In this document: positions 26,330-35,030 of the stretch, one piece after another | How the letters are laid out: each line of letters begins with the position of its first letter | How positions within the stretch are numbered: position 1 is the first letter of the stretch | Assembly: GCA_044223515.1 (NCBI GenBank) | Contig: JBGALV010000003.1 | Span: 45,867-109,866, forward strand | Source: SHVZ01 sp044223515 | GTDB taxonomy: Bacteria > Pseudomonadota > Alphaproteobacteria > SHVZ01 | Direction of reading: 5' to 3' | DNA: 64,000 nucleotides | Notes under the pieces: model-generated | Seen by the model: only the letters and a program-made list of their open reading frames with translations | Databases searched by the model: none | Told to the model about the DNA's origin: nothing | Translations under genes and position numbers: made by a program

Positions 26330-26662
26330 GTGACGAGCCCTCGTAACATCAAGACGATCTTCGCCGACGGCTTCGGCAAGATCTCGGTGGTCAACAACGT
26401 CGTGCGCCTTGACCTGGTCGAGGTCGAGCCGGTCGCCGGCAGCGGCAATCAGGAGCTGCAGGTGGCGCGTCTGATGCTGCCGCTCAACATGATGCCCGGC
26501 CTGCTCGCCGATCTGAACCGCCTGGTCAGCCAGGCCGGAGGAGGTCAGGTCGCGGCAGCTCCGCAAGCCGCGCCGGCACCCCAGCCGGCCCCGGCCGCGA
26601 GCTCGGGCATGATCCCGGCCCCGCCGCTCGGCCCGCCCCCCCGTTGGACCCCGAAGAGCTGA
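26330..26662 (+). CDS. Small unknown protein with Pro/Ala-rich tail
   Basis: A 110-residue protein starting at a GTG, preceded by a good Shine-Dalgarno AAGGAG eight bases upstream (26316-26321). Longer in-frame starts would add a low-complexity Arg/Ser leader and lack such a site. Residues ~1-65 look like a compact beta-rich domain (FADGFGKISVVNNVVRLDLV, then LQVARLMLPLNMMPGLLADL). Residues ~70-110 are a proline/alanine-rich tail ending in PPPRWTPKS. The VRLD...VARLMLP arrangement is loosely reminiscent of DUF3467 proteins, but I would not assign it. It lies between the repA upstream region and a TPR-GT41 gene 72 bases downstream and may be co-transcribed with the latter. Confidence 0.65.
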   Translation: MTSPRNIKTIFADGFGKISVVNNVVRLDLVEVEPVAGSGNQELQVARLMLPLNMMPGLLADLNRLVSQAGGGQVAAAPQAAPAPQPAPAASSGMIPAPPLGPPPRWTPKS

Positions 26663-26734
26663 TCCAAAGACGCGCCGCGTCCCGTAGCGGCGGAGACGGC
26701 CCCAGCCTGTCCTGAGGCCAGACGCCCGGTCACC

Positions 26735-28570
26735 ATGACGACAGCAGCGGCCCGTCGCATGGTTCCCGTGGCCGAAGTTCCGGCGAGCCCGGAGCGGCTG
26801 GAGCAGCTCGCCTTCGTTCTTCACGACAGCGGCGGTCTCGCCGAAGCGGGACGCTGGTTCCGGCGTTCGCTGGCGATTGCGGCCGATCGGCCGCGTGCCG
26901 AGCTCGGCCTTGGCCTTTGCATCTATCGAACCGGAGATCGCATCGGCGCTCGCCGGCGGTACCGGCGGGCTCTCGCGATCGAGCCCGGTCAGGTCGAAGC
27001 CGCCAACAACTGCGGCGTGGCCGAGCTCGAACTCGAGGCCCCCGCCGGCGCCGAAAGATGGTTCCGCCGGGCGACCTGCCTCCGCCCGACCTGGTTTCCC
27101 CCATACGGCAATCTCGTGAACGCCTTGCGTGGCGACGGCCGCCTGAACGCAGCGACGCGCGCCAGCCGGCAGGGTCTGGCTCTCGCCCCACAGACGCCGG
27201 CCATGCTCAGCAACCTGGCGCAGATCCAGCAGGTCACGCTCGACCACGCCGGCGCCGAGCTGAGCTTGCAGCGCGCCTTGAGCGTCGCGAGAAATCCGGC
27301 CATCCACAGCAACCTCGTCTTCGCCAGGACCTATCGTCCGGGCACTGGCGAGCGGCAGCTCTTCGCCACGGTGCGCGCCTGGAGCGCGCATTACGCCTCG
27401 TTGTCGCCGGTGCCGCGGCGGCCGCTCGACCTCGCCCCCGACCGGCGCCTCAAGGTCGGTTATCTCTCTTCCGACCTGCGAAGCCACCCGGTCGGGTGGA
27501 ACCTGATCGGCCTGATCGAGCATCACGACCCGCGCGTCGTCGATATCCACGGCTATGCCGTCGGACCGGCATCCGACGCCTTGGCGGGGCGCTTCCGCGC
27601 GGCGTTCGCCGGCGGCTGGCGCGAGGTTGGAGGTCTCGACGACAGGACGATCGCCGAGCGGATCGCCGCCGACGCGATCGACATCCTGGTCGTCGCCGCC
27701 GGCCATACCAGCGGCAACCGCCCGGGTGTCGCGAGCCATCGAGCGGCGGCGATCCAGGCGTCCATGCACGACCTGACGTCGACCGGCCTCGAAACGATGG
27801 ACTACTGGTTCACCGACGGCGACCACAGCCCGCCGGAAGGTCCGGAGCTGTTCACCGAGACCCTGGTCCGGCTGCCGAGCTTCTATCTCCATACCGCTCC
27901 TTCGTCGCGCCCCGACCGTCCGCCTCCGGCAAGGGATCGGAGCCCGATCGTCTTCGGGTCGACCAACAATCCGGCGAAGCTGAGCGAGGACGTCCTCGCC
28001 CTCTGGGCGCGGGTCCTCGCTGCCGTGCCCGGCTCCCGCCTTTCCTTTCGCTACTTCGACCACTTCGCGCATGAGGACGGGCGGGCGCCCATCAAGGCCT
28101 GCCTGGCCCGCTTCGGGATCGCCGCCGACCGCCTGGACTTCGCCCTGGGCCGCCGCGAACGCGACGACCAGCTCGACCACCTGGCGTCGCTCGACGCGAT
28201 CCTCGATCCGTTTCCGTTCAACGGCGCGACGACGACCTTCGAAGCTCTGTGGATGGGTGTCCCGGTGGTGACCTTGGCCGGCCGCCGGTTTCTCGGCCGT
28301 GTGGGCGCGGCGCATCTGCGCCAGGTAGGGCTCGATGAGCTGATTGCCGAGACGCCCGAGGACTACGTCCGCATCGCGTCTGCGCTGGCCAGCGATCCGG
28401 AACGCCGTGCGGCGCTACGCGGCCAGCTTCGCGGACGGCTTCTTGCCTCGAGGCTCTGCGATCCGGAGCGCTATGCGCGAAGCATCGAGGCCGCATACTG
28501 CGCGATGTGGCGGGCGCACTGCGCCGGCGAGCGCTGGAATGGAAAGTTGGTGTCGGACGGAAGCTTCTGA
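26735..28570 (+). CDS. TPR-GT41 glycosyltransferase
   Basis: A 611-residue protein with TPR repeats at ~1-210 (QVEAANNCGVAELELE, AMLSNLAQIQQVTLDHAGAE) and a GT41 domain at ~235-600. It starts RRLKVGYLSSDLRSHPVGWN and contains AAGHTSGNRPGVASHRAA, MHDLTSTGLETMDYWFTDGD in the acceptor loop, FGSTNNPAKLSEDV with the conserved lysine, and DAILDPFPFNGATTTFEALW. A second ATG lies eight codons in and could be the start. The gene ends about 200 bases before a strong hairpin terminator shared with the convergent pseI operon. Confidence 0.87.
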   Translation: MTTAAARRMVPVAEVPASPERLEQLAFVLHDSGGLAEAGRWFRRSLAIAADRPRAELGLGLCIYRTGDRIGARRRYRRALAIEPGQVEAANNCGVAELELEAPAGAERWFRRATCLRPTWFPPYGNLVNALRGDGRLNAATRASRQGLALAPQTPAMLSNLAQIQQVTLDHAGAELSLQRALSVARNPAIHSNLVFARTYRPGTGERQLFATVRAWSAHYASLSPVPRRPLDLAPDRRLKVGYLSSDLRSHPVGWNLIGLIEHHDPRVVDIHGYAVGPASDALAGRFRAAFAGGWREVGGLDDRTIAERIAADAIDILVVAAGHTSGNRPGVASHRAAAIQASMHDLTSTGLETMDYWFTDGDHSPPEGPELFTETLVRLPSFYLHTAPSSRPDRPPPARDRSPIVFGSTNNPAKLSEDVLALWARVLAAVPGSRLSFRYFDHFAHEDGRAPIKACLARFGIAADRLDFALGRRERDDQLDHLASLDAILDPFPFNGATTTFEALWMGVPVVTLAGRRFLGRVGAAHLRQVGLDELIAETPEDYVRIASALASDPERRAALRGQLRGRLLASRLCDPERYARSIEAAYCAMWRAHCAGERWNGKLVSDGSF

Positions 28571-28772
28571 TCGCGCGACACATTGCCGTATCGCAATACC
28601 TCGACGATCGTCGCGCTCGCGCTTTGCGACACGCAAATCAACGGAATGTGCAGGGCGATTGAACCCGGCAGCGGCTCGATCCGACGTAAGGCTGTCGGGG
28701 AGCCGTTCTGACATGCCTGCTTCACCGACATCGGCCGAGCGCCGGAATTCCAAGCCGGCGATGCATCGTTCT

Positions 28773-28805
28773 AAAGGTGAGGCGTACCAAGGACGCCTCA
28801 CCTTT
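28773..28805. terminator. Bidirectional intrinsic terminator
   Basis: A perfect 13-bp stem (AAAGGTGAGGCGT pairing with ACGCCTCACCTTT) with a 7-nt loop. The A/T ends of the stem act as U-tracts in both directions, followed by ATTT on the plus strand. It lies between the convergent TPR-GT41 gene and the pseI operon, so it can end both transcripts. It is the strongest terminator between convergent genes here, since most convergent pairs in the window leave no room for one. Confidence 0.85.
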
Positions 28806-28850
28806 ATTTCCCGAAAATAGATCCTGGTCCGTAGACGCCCCGACGACAGG

Positions 28851-29924
28851 TCAGTCGGCCGGTCCGAGGTTGCTGTCGACCATGCCGCTGTCGAGCGGCG
28901 TGCCGCGCGAGATGTCGCGCGTGGCGCGACGGCCGAGCACCGCGGGCAGGTGCTTCGGTGCCATGCCGAAGCCGGGACGTATCGAGCGAACGTTGCGCTC
29001 GTCGAAGACGTCGCCCTTGCGGATGTCGGCGACGACGTAGAGCGAACGGCGGAACACAGTATTACCGCGCTCGCTGGGCTTGAGATCGTATCCGGGATTG
29101 CCGAGTGCAGCGGCAGCGGTTCGCACCGCAGGAACCAATGCCGCGAGCTCGGCGGGTTCGAGCGAGAAGGCGGAGTCGGGCCCCCCGTCGGCGCGCGCCA
29201 GGGTCAGGTGCTTCTCGATCACCACGGCGCCGAGCGCCGCGCCCGCGACCGCGACCGCGATGCCGTGGGTGTGGTCTGAAAGGCCGATCGGGCAGTCGAA
29301 GCGCCGGGCGAGATCGGGAATGGTCGCGAGGTTGGCTTCCTCCGCCGGAGTCGGATAGCCGCTGACGCAATGGAGCAAGGTGAGCGCCTTGCAGCCGACC
29401 TCGCGTGCGGCGGCAACCGCGTCCTCGATCTCCGGCATCGTCGCCATGCCGGTCGAGATGATCATCGGCTTGCCGGTCGCGGCGGCGCGGCGGATCAGCG
29501 GCAGGTCGATGATCTCGAAGGAGGCGATCTTGTAGGCGGGCGCCCCCAGTTCCTCGAGGAAATCGATCGCGGTCGGATCGAACGGGGCGCTGAACACGTG
29601 GATGCCGAGTTCGCGGCCCTTGGCGAAGAGATCGCGATGCCATTCCCAGGGCGTGTGCGCCTCGCCGTAGAGCTCGTACAGCGAACGTCCGTCCCAGAGG
29701 CCGCCGGTGATGCGGAACTCGGGCGCGTCGTGGTCGATGGTGATGGTATCGGCCGTGTAGGTCTGGAGCTTCACGGCGTCGGCGCCGGCCTGCTTCGCCG
29801 CCTCCATGATGGCGTAGGCACGCCTGATGTCGCCGTTGTGGTTGCCGGACATCTCGGCGACGACGTAGGGCGGATGGCCGGGCCCGATCTCGCGGCCGGC
29901 GATAGTGATCGACGTGGCAGGCAT
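28851..29924 (-). CDS. pseI: Pseudaminic acid synthase
   Basis: Condenses phosphoenolpyruvate with 2,4-diacetamido-2,4,6-trideoxy-L-altrose to give pseudaminic acid, a sialic-acid-like nonulosonate. The 357-residue protein has the NeuB/PseI TIM barrel (VVAEMSGNHNGD, AVKLQTYTADTI, GKPMIISTGMAT, GLSDHTHGIAVAV, ADGGPDSAFSLEP) and a C-terminal antifreeze-like SAF domain (RRSLYVVADIRKGDVF). The segments SLYELYGEAHTPWEWH and DSAFSLEP match PseI better than NeuB or legionaminate synthase. I chose the ATG at 29924, preceded by AAGAAGGA; an in-frame ATG at 29951 and a codon at 29960 would add 9-12 residues. Last gene of the nonulosonate operon. Confidence 0.88.
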   Translation of the reverse strand: MPATSITIAGREIGPGHPPYVVAEMSGNHNGDIRRAYAIMEAAKQAGADAVKLQTYTADTITIDHDAPEFRITGGLWDGRSLYELYGEAHTPWEWHRDLFAKGRELGIHVFSAPFDPTAIDFLEELGAPAYKIASFEIIDLPLIRRAAATGKPMIISTGMATMPEIEDAVAAAREVGCKALTLLHCVSGYPTPAEEANLATIPDLARRFDCPIGLSDHTHGIAVAVAGAALGAVVIEKHLTLARADGGPDSAFSLEPAELAALVPAVRTAAAALGNPGYDLKPSERGNTVFRRSLYVVADIRKGDVFDERNVRSIRPGFGMAPKHLPAVLGRRATRDISRGTPLDSGMVDSNLGPAD

Positions 29925-29996
29925 GGGGTCCTTCTTACCCGATACGGGCATTTCCGTCATTTGGGGATGGGCGCAGGCCAGGGCCAGGGGTGAATG

Positions 29997-31031
29997 TCAG
30001 AGGCGGGCCAGCGCCTCGGCCACCCGTTCGGCTCCCCTTCCGTCGACCAGCACCCGTCCGGCTTCGGATAGCCGCCGGCGTTCGCCGGCGTCGTCGAGAA
30101 GTCCCCGGATCGCCTCGGCGATCTGCGTCGGTTCGATCCGCTCGGCGCGTCCGAGGTAGTGCCAGAGGCCGTTCCGGGCAAGCGCCTCGGCCGCGGGGAC
30201 CTGGTTGTCGGCGACAGCTATCCCGAGGACGGGTACGCCCAGCGACAATGCTTCCCAGACGGTGACGCCGCCGGCGAGGATCGCGAGATCGGCCCATCCG
30301 AGCAGCCGCGCCATCGAACTGGGGCTGCGGATCACGTGGACGGGGCTGTCACTGGCGGCGGCGCGCGTCTTCAGGAACTCGGCCCGGGGGTTCGCCGCTC
30401 CGGCGACAAGGATCGTCCGCGAGCCCGACGCCGGCAAAGCCTCGATCGCGGAAAGGACGAGCGACGCGACATCCTTGGGATCGGTCCCGCCCAGGCTGAC
30501 GGCGACGCGGTGAATGCGTCCTTCCCCGCGGCGTTCGATCGCCCGTCGTCGCGCGAACTCGGGACGAAGCAGGGCGTAGCGTGGCCCGAGCAGCAACGCT
30601 GCACCCGGATCATGATCAGGATAGAGCGCAGGGGAGGCGCCGTAGTTCTGATTGACGAGTACGTCGGCCGTCCAGGGACCGGGACCGCCGGTGTCGTCGA
30701 TGATCGCGAGCCGCTCGACCTGGCGGCGAAGCGCCGAACGATACGAAAGCGGGGAGCCGAAGACATCCATGACCACGATCGCGCCGGCCGCCCGGGCCGC
30801 CGTCTGTCGCGCGTCTTCGTTCGAATACCGCTCGGCATCGATGACCTCGACGTCAAAGCCGGCGGAGGCGATCCAGGATTTTGCACTGTCCGAGAGCGGC
30901 GACGAGGCGAGGTAGCGGACCTGGCCGCCGCCCTCACGCCAGGCGGCGCTCAACGCCAGTGTCCGTCCGACATGTCCGATGCCGATGCTGGGATCGGCGT
31001 CTGCGCGGATGACGAGCGTGCCCCGCCTCAC
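29997..31031 (-). CDS. pseG: UDP-sugar hydrolase PseG
   Basis: Removes UDP from UDP-2,4-diacetamido-trideoxy-altrose, giving the free sugar used by PseI. The 344-residue GT-B-fold protein begins at a GTG that overlaps the stop of the upstream aminotransferase gene (GTGA). The open frame extends upstream only as the shadow of that gene. Motifs: RADADPSIGIGHVGR near the N terminus, with the catalytic histidine of the family, then VVMDVFGSP, IDDTGGPGP, VAVSLGGTDPKDV and ILAGGVTVWEALSLGVP for the UDP site. It stands between the aminotransferase and pseI genes. The dehydratase PseB and aminotransferase PseC are not in this window. Confidence 0.85.
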   Translation of the reverse strand: MRRGTLVIRADADPSIGIGHVGRTLALSAAWREGGGQVRYLASSPLSDSAKSWIASAGFDVEVIDAERYSNEDARQTAARAAGAIVVMDVFGSPLSYRSALRRQVERLAIIDDTGGPGPWTADVLVNQNYGASPALYPDHDPGAALLLGPRYALLRPEFARRRAIERRGEGRIHRVAVSLGGTDPKDVASLVLSAIEALPASGSRTILVAGAANPRAEFLKTRAAASDSPVHVIRSPSSMARLLGWADLAILAGGVTVWEALSLGVPVLGIAVADNQVPAAEALARNGLWHYLGRAERIEPTQIAEAIRGLLDDAGERRRLSEAGRVLVDGRGAERVAEALARL

Positions 31032-32452
31032 GGCGTCGTGCGGCACGTCTGCTCGTGGGGACAGGGCTCGGCCGGGCAGGACTGGCGACAGCCATTGTAG
31101 CGCCGGAACACCGGCCTCAGCGGCTCGCCGTCGAGATAGCGCTCGTAGCCGTGCTCGAGCGCCAGCTTGTAGACTTGGCACGACGCGTCGAAGGCTTGCT
31201 CGGTCCGGTCCATGTCGGCGTCGGTGTGCGCGAAGCAGGGCAGGAACAGGCCCTGGAACAGGACGCCGCGGCCGATCATCTCCTGCATCAGCAGCGTGCG
31301 GTGGCCGAGCGAGACCGAGCCCTTGGCGTCCTTGCAGACGAAGACGATGCGCCAATGCGAGGCGAAGGCCTGGATCGCATCCCCGAGGCCGTGGCGGTCG
31401 ATCGTCGACTTGAACGACGCAGCCATCCGAGCGACCAGGCGGTGGTGATGGCCGAGAACGTCGTGCCGGCGATACTCTTCGAGGACCGCGAGGCCGGCCG
31501 ACAGCGCATGCGCCTCGCCGCCATGGGTGGTGGAGATCAGGAAGACGCGCGGCCGCTCTGTCTGCTTGAGGCCGCCGAGGTCCATGACGTCGGCGCGGCC
31601 GGTGAGCGCGCAGAAGGAGAAGCCGTTGCCGGCGCCCTTGCCCCAGGTCACCAGGTCCGGCGTGAGACCTAGGCGCGGATACGCACCGGGGAAGCTCGAG
31701 CGGAAGCCGGAGACCATCTCGTCGAGGATGAGAAGGGCGCCGTCCTTGCGCGCCAGCCTCTCGATCTCGCGGATGTACTCGGGAGAGGTCGGGAACAGCT
31801 CCTCGGTCTCGGTGATGACCGCGGCGATTTTGCCAGGATGCTGCTTGAACAGCGCCGCCAGCGTGTCGGGCTTCGTGGAGTCGTACGTCAACGACATCGC
31901 CATCGTGCCCGTGGGCACGCCGGAGGCGGTCTTGCCGCGGCCGATGTACCAATCGTCGTAGCTGTAGAAAGGGTGGTTGAAGGGGAAGGCCACGAGATCG
32001 CGGCCGGTGAAGGCACGCGCGAGCTTCACCGCGGCAGTGGTGACGGTCGAGCCGTTCTTCGCGAACTTGACGCGCTCGGCACCCGGTATGACGGCCTTCA
32101 GTGCGTGGGCGAGCTCGAGCTCGACCGTTGCCGGACGCTGGAAGTTGACGCCGAGCTCGAGTTGCGCGCGGACCGCCGCGAGGACCGGCTCGTACGCATG
32201 GCCGAGGCTGATCGAGCCGAGGCCGAGAGCGACGTCGACATACTCGTTGTCGTCGGGATCCCAGACCCGCCCGCCCTTGCCGCGGGCGATCGCCGCCGGC
32301 GAGCGGATCGGGAACTGATCGTCGCCCTTGGAATAGGTGTGCGCGCCGCCGGCTATCGCCTCGTGGACCTGGGCGCGATAGGCGTCCGACCGCGTGAAGC
32401 GCGTGATCGTCCGGGGCGGGATGTGGTTCGGCAGCGGGGCGATGTCGTTCAT
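31028..32452 (-). CDS. Class III PLP aminotransferase (GSA-aminotransferase-like)
   Basis: A 474-residue fold-type I PLP enzyme related to glutamate-1-semialdehyde 2,1-aminomutase. Visible features are GRVWDPDDNEYVDVALGLGS, AKNGSTVTTAAVKLARA for the phosphate-binding region, ILDEMVSGFRSSFPGAYPRL with the cofactor Asp, and VTWGKGAGNGF with the probable Schiff-base lysine. It is longer than a typical GSA aminotransferase and ends in a cysteine-rich tail (CRQSCPAEPCPHEQTC) that could bind a metal. In nonulosonate clusters such enzymes accompany pse/neu genes, perhaps aminating a keto-sugar or making a side group. It is not the PseC type (DegT family). Coupled to pseG by a GTGA overlap. Confidence 0.78.
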   Translation of the reverse strand: MNDIAPLPNHIPPRTITRFTRSDAYRAQVHEAIAGGAHTYSKGDDQFPIRSPAAIARGKGGRVWDPDDNEYVDVALGLGSISLGHAYEPVLAAVRAQLELGVNFQRPATVELELAHALKAVIPGAERVKFAKNGSTVTTAAVKLARAFTGRDLVAFPFNHPFYSYDDWYIGRGKTASGVPTGTMAMSLTYDSTKPDTLAALFKQHPGKIAAVITETEELFPTSPEYIREIERLARKDGALLILDEMVSGFRSSFPGAYPRLGLTPDLVTWGKGAGNGFSFCALTGRADVMDLGGLKQTERPRVFLISTTHGGEAHALSAGLAVLEEYRRHDVLGHHHRLVARMAASFKSTIDRHGLGDAIQAFASHWRIVFVCKDAKGSVSLGHRTLLMQEMIGRGVLFQGLFLPCFAHTDADMDRTEQAFDASCQVYKLALEHGYERYLDGEPLRPVFRRYNGCRQSCPAEPCPHEQTCRTTP

Positions 32453-32462
32453 GATCTCGATC

Positions 32463-34154
32463 TCAGCCGGCGGACGGCGACGTCACAAGATAGTCGCCGA
32501 GGACGAGGTAGGGGAGGTCGCTCGCACGGAACGCGCGCATGGCGTCCGCGGCGGTGCAGACGATCGGTTCCTCGTGCATGTTGAAGCTCGTGTTGATCAC
32601 CGAGGCTCGGCCGGTCCGGCGCCGGTAGGCGGTGAGGATCTTGTGGAAGGCCGGATAGCTGACCGGATCCACGACCTGCGGGCGCGCCGTGCCGTCGACA
32701 TGGACCGCGGCCGGCGCTTCGTCCTGCATCACCTTGGTGCAGGCGAAGGTGATCGCCATGAACTTTGCGGTCTCGCGTGCCTTCTCGAGGCCGATGTAGC
32801 GCTCGGCCGCGGCCTCGGCCAGGGTCGCCGGCGCGAACGGCATGAACTCGGAGCGCTTGAGGCGGCGGTTGAGCCAGTCGTTCACGCCCGGATCGGACCC
32901 GTGATAGAGGATGCTGCGATTGCCGAGCGCGCGAGGTCCGTACTCCATAGCCCCGGCGCAGCGCGCGACGACGTGGCTGGACGCGAGCAGCTCGGCGACC
33001 TTGTCCTCCATGTCGGCCGGGCGTGTGTAGGCAAGGCCGCTGCCTTTGAGCTCCTGCAGCACCTCGTCCTCGGTCGGCGCCGGCCCGAGCAGGGCCGTCT
33101 CGAAGCGCTGGGGCGTGGTGCCGACGCGTTGCAGATGGCTGAGCCAGGCGGCCCCCGCTGCGAGCCCGCCGTCGCCCATGTTGGGGAAGACGTAGACGTC
33201 GGAGACGTTCGGCCGTTCGGCAATCCGCTGGTTGAGCTTCACGTTGGCGAAGACGCCGCCGGCCACCATGAGGCGATGCGCGCCGGGGCCGAAGTCGTCG
33301 ATCAGTTCGGCCACGACCTGCTCGAGACTCTGCTGTGTCCCGGCGGCGATGTCCTCGCGCGGCAGGCGGGCGACCAGGGCCGCCAGCAGCGGGTTCTCCA
33401 TGCGAGGCACGTAGAGCCCGCGCTCCATGCGGCCGAGGAAGCGGAAGCGGCCGGGATCGTAATCGATCATCGAGCGCAGCTCGCGGAAGGACTGCGGCTG
33501 CTGGCAGTAGGCGGCGAGGCCGAGGACCTTCCCTTCGTGGCGATGCGGAATGAAGCCGAGCGCCTTGGTGACCGCGCCGTAGAAGTACCCCAGCGAGTCG
33601 AAGGTGTTGGAAAAGGCGACGCGCTCCATGCGGGCACCATCGGTCTTCCACACCGTGCCGGAGCCGTCCTCGCCCCAGCCGTCCAGGGTCACGATCCGGC
33701 CGTCCCCGGCGCCGCGTCCGATCAGGGCGGTCGCGGCATGGGATTCGTGGTGGCCGTGGACGTCGACGGGCCGGCCGAGCGCCCGAACCTCGGCGAGATA
33801 GCCGGGCGTCCGCTCGGCCAGGACTCGCCGCTCGTGCCCCTCGCGCTCGGCCAGCCTCTTGAGCTGGCCCTCCTCCAGGTCGGCGGGAAGGCCTGCCGCG
33901 CGGATCGCCCGTTCCTTCTCACGGTAGGGTTCGGACGGAGGTGCCGGCGGCGCCGCGCCATGGGTCGCCACCACGTCGACCTGGTCTAGGGTGATCCCGG
34001 CCATCGACAGGACCTTGGCGACTGCGCCGTGCGGGATGCCGTTCCACTGCTTGACGCGGTTGAGCCGCTCCTCGGCGATGGCCGCAACCAGCCGCCCGTC
34101 GCGAAGCACCACGGCCGACGCGTCGCTGAGGAAGGAGACGCCGAGGATGATCAT
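32463..34154 (-). CDS. NodU/CmcH-family carbamoyltransferase
   Basis: A 563-residue O-carbamoyltransferase that moves a carbamoyl group from carbamoyl phosphate to a sugar hydroxyl through carbamoyl-AMP. The N-terminal Kae1-like domain starts IILGVSFLSDASAVVLRDG and contains GHHESHAATALIGRGAG, with the paired histidines that bind metal and nucleotide, then GVFANVKLNQRIAERP. The C-terminal YrdC-like region has MEYGPRALGNRSILYHG and RPQVV. The start overlaps the SDR stop (ATGA). In this operon it would carbamoylate the nonulosonate or another glycan residue, as NodU does for Nod factors; the target is inferred only from context. Confidence 0.85.
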   Translation of the reverse strand: MIILGVSFLSDASAVVLRDGRLVAAIAEERLNRVKQWNGIPHGAVAKVLSMAGITLDQVDVVATHGAAPPAPPSEPYREKERAIRAAGLPADLEEGQLKRLAEREGHERRVLAERTPGYLAEVRALGRPVDVHGHHESHAATALIGRGAGDGRIVTLDGWGEDGSGTVWKTDGARMERVAFSNTFDSLGYFYGAVTKALGFIPHRHEGKVLGLAAYCQQPQSFRELRSMIDYDPGRFRFLGRMERGLYVPRMENPLLAALVARLPREDIAAGTQQSLEQVVAELIDDFGPGAHRLMVAGGVFANVKLNQRIAERPNVSDVYVFPNMGDGGLAAGAAWLSHLQRVGTTPQRFETALLGPAPTEDEVLQELKGSGLAYTRPADMEDKVAELLASSHVVARCAGAMEYGPRALGNRSILYHGSDPGVNDWLNRRLKRSEFMPFAPATLAEAAAERYIGLEKARETAKFMAITFACTKVMQDEAPAAVHVDGTARPQVVDPVSYPAFHKILTAYRRRTGRASVINTSFNMHEEPIVCTAADAMRAFRASDLPYLVLGDYLVTSPSAG

Positions 34155-35026
34155 GCGCGGCCCGCTCCGGTACGAGCCTGCTCAGCCAGCGCCCCGATCA
34201 CGGCGTCGAAATCGGGCAGCCGCCGGCCGAGGGCGGCCTCGGCCTTGGCGACGTCGAGACCGGCGCTTTCGGCGCGCGGCACCGCAAGGGATCTGACCGA
34301 TCCGGTGCGCAAGTGATGGCTCGGAAGGCCCAGTCGGTCGGCAAGAGCGACCACGAAACGACGCTTCGACGCGACCTCACGGCAGGCGACATTGAACAAC
34401 CCAGTGACTCCCCGCTCCATCATCTCGATCACGGCCAGTGCCAGGCTGCCCGAGTCGATGGTGGAGCAATAATAATCATCGAAGAGCTCGATCGCCGCGC
34501 CGGTTCGCAGGATTTCGCATGCCCACTCGACGAAGGTGGGCTGGCCGGCCCATCCGCGGAAGCCCGTGACGTTGGTCCGGATGGCGAGGCACCGCCGCCA
34601 GGTGAGTGCCAACCGCTCGCCAGCGTACTTGCCCACGGCATAGTCGTTTAGCAGCCGGACCTCGGCAAGCTCGTCATGCGTCGCGGCCCCGTCGCCGGTG
34701 AAATAGTGATCCGTGCCGATGGCGACAAGGACGGCGTCGCCGACGCGGCAAAGCTCTGCCAGGCGCGCGTTGAGACGCGCATTGATCCGGAAGGCCGCAC
34801 CCGGATCCCTGGCGCAGGCGTCGAGGGAGCCATAGCTGGTGCAGTTGATCACGGCATCGGGCCGGAGATCCTCGATCGACCGGGCCAGGGCATCGTCGTC
34901 GGCCGCATCGATCGCGAGCGCGGCGCCGCGGCGGGCGGTCGCGGTCATCCTGTGGCCTCGCGCGGTACCCGCCGTCACGAACGCCTGTCCCACCAGACCG
35001 GTGGCGCCGAGGACGAGGCAATGCAC
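34151..35026 (-). CDS. RmlD-like NAD(P)-dependent sugar reductase (extended SDR)
   Basis: A 291-residue extended SDR resembling dTDP-4-dehydrorhamnose reductase. The N-terminal nucleotide loop is LVLGATGLVGQAF. INCTSYGSLDACARDP follows the RmlD pattern, in which the usual region reads NAAAYTAVDKAE. IGTDHYFTGD corresponds to the family's STDYVFDG, and the catalytic Y-x-x-x-K is in YAVGKYAGE. It probably reduces a 4-keto sugar in the nonulosonate operon. A UDP-hexose 4,6-dehydratase that would feed it is not present here. Its stop overlaps the carbamoyltransferase start, and its own start is five bases after the cytidylyltransferase gene. Confidence 0.78.
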   Translation of the reverse strand: MHCLVLGATGLVGQAFVTAGTARGHRMTATARRGAALAIDAADDDALARSIEDLRPDAVINCTSYGSLDACARDPGAAFRINARLNARLAELCRVGDAVLVAIGTDHYFTGDGAATHDELAEVRLLNDYAVGKYAGERLALTWRRCLAIRTNVTGFRGWAGQPTFVEWACEILRTGAAIELFDDYYCSTIDSGSLALAVIEMMERGVTGLFNVACREVASKRRFVVALADRLGLPSHHLRTGSVRSLAVPRAESAGLDVAKAEAALGRRLPDFDAVIGALAEQARTGAGRA

Positions 35027-35030
35027 GACG

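Noticed and set aside
26132..28315. Open frame of more than 700 codons opposite the TPR-GT41 at 26735
   Set aside because: Its translation is Arg/Gly/Ala-rich without domain motifs and mirrors the codon structure of the real gene on the other strand.
28851..29924. Assignment of pseI as N-acetylneuraminate synthase (neuB) or legionaminate synthase
   Set aside because: The segments after the first strands and the ADGGPDSAFSLEP region match the PseI branch better, and the gene pairs with pseG.
31032..31952. Long upstream extension of pseG
   Set aside because: It is the alternate frame of the aminotransferase gene. The GTG at 31031, overlapping that gene's stop, gives a PseG of normal length.
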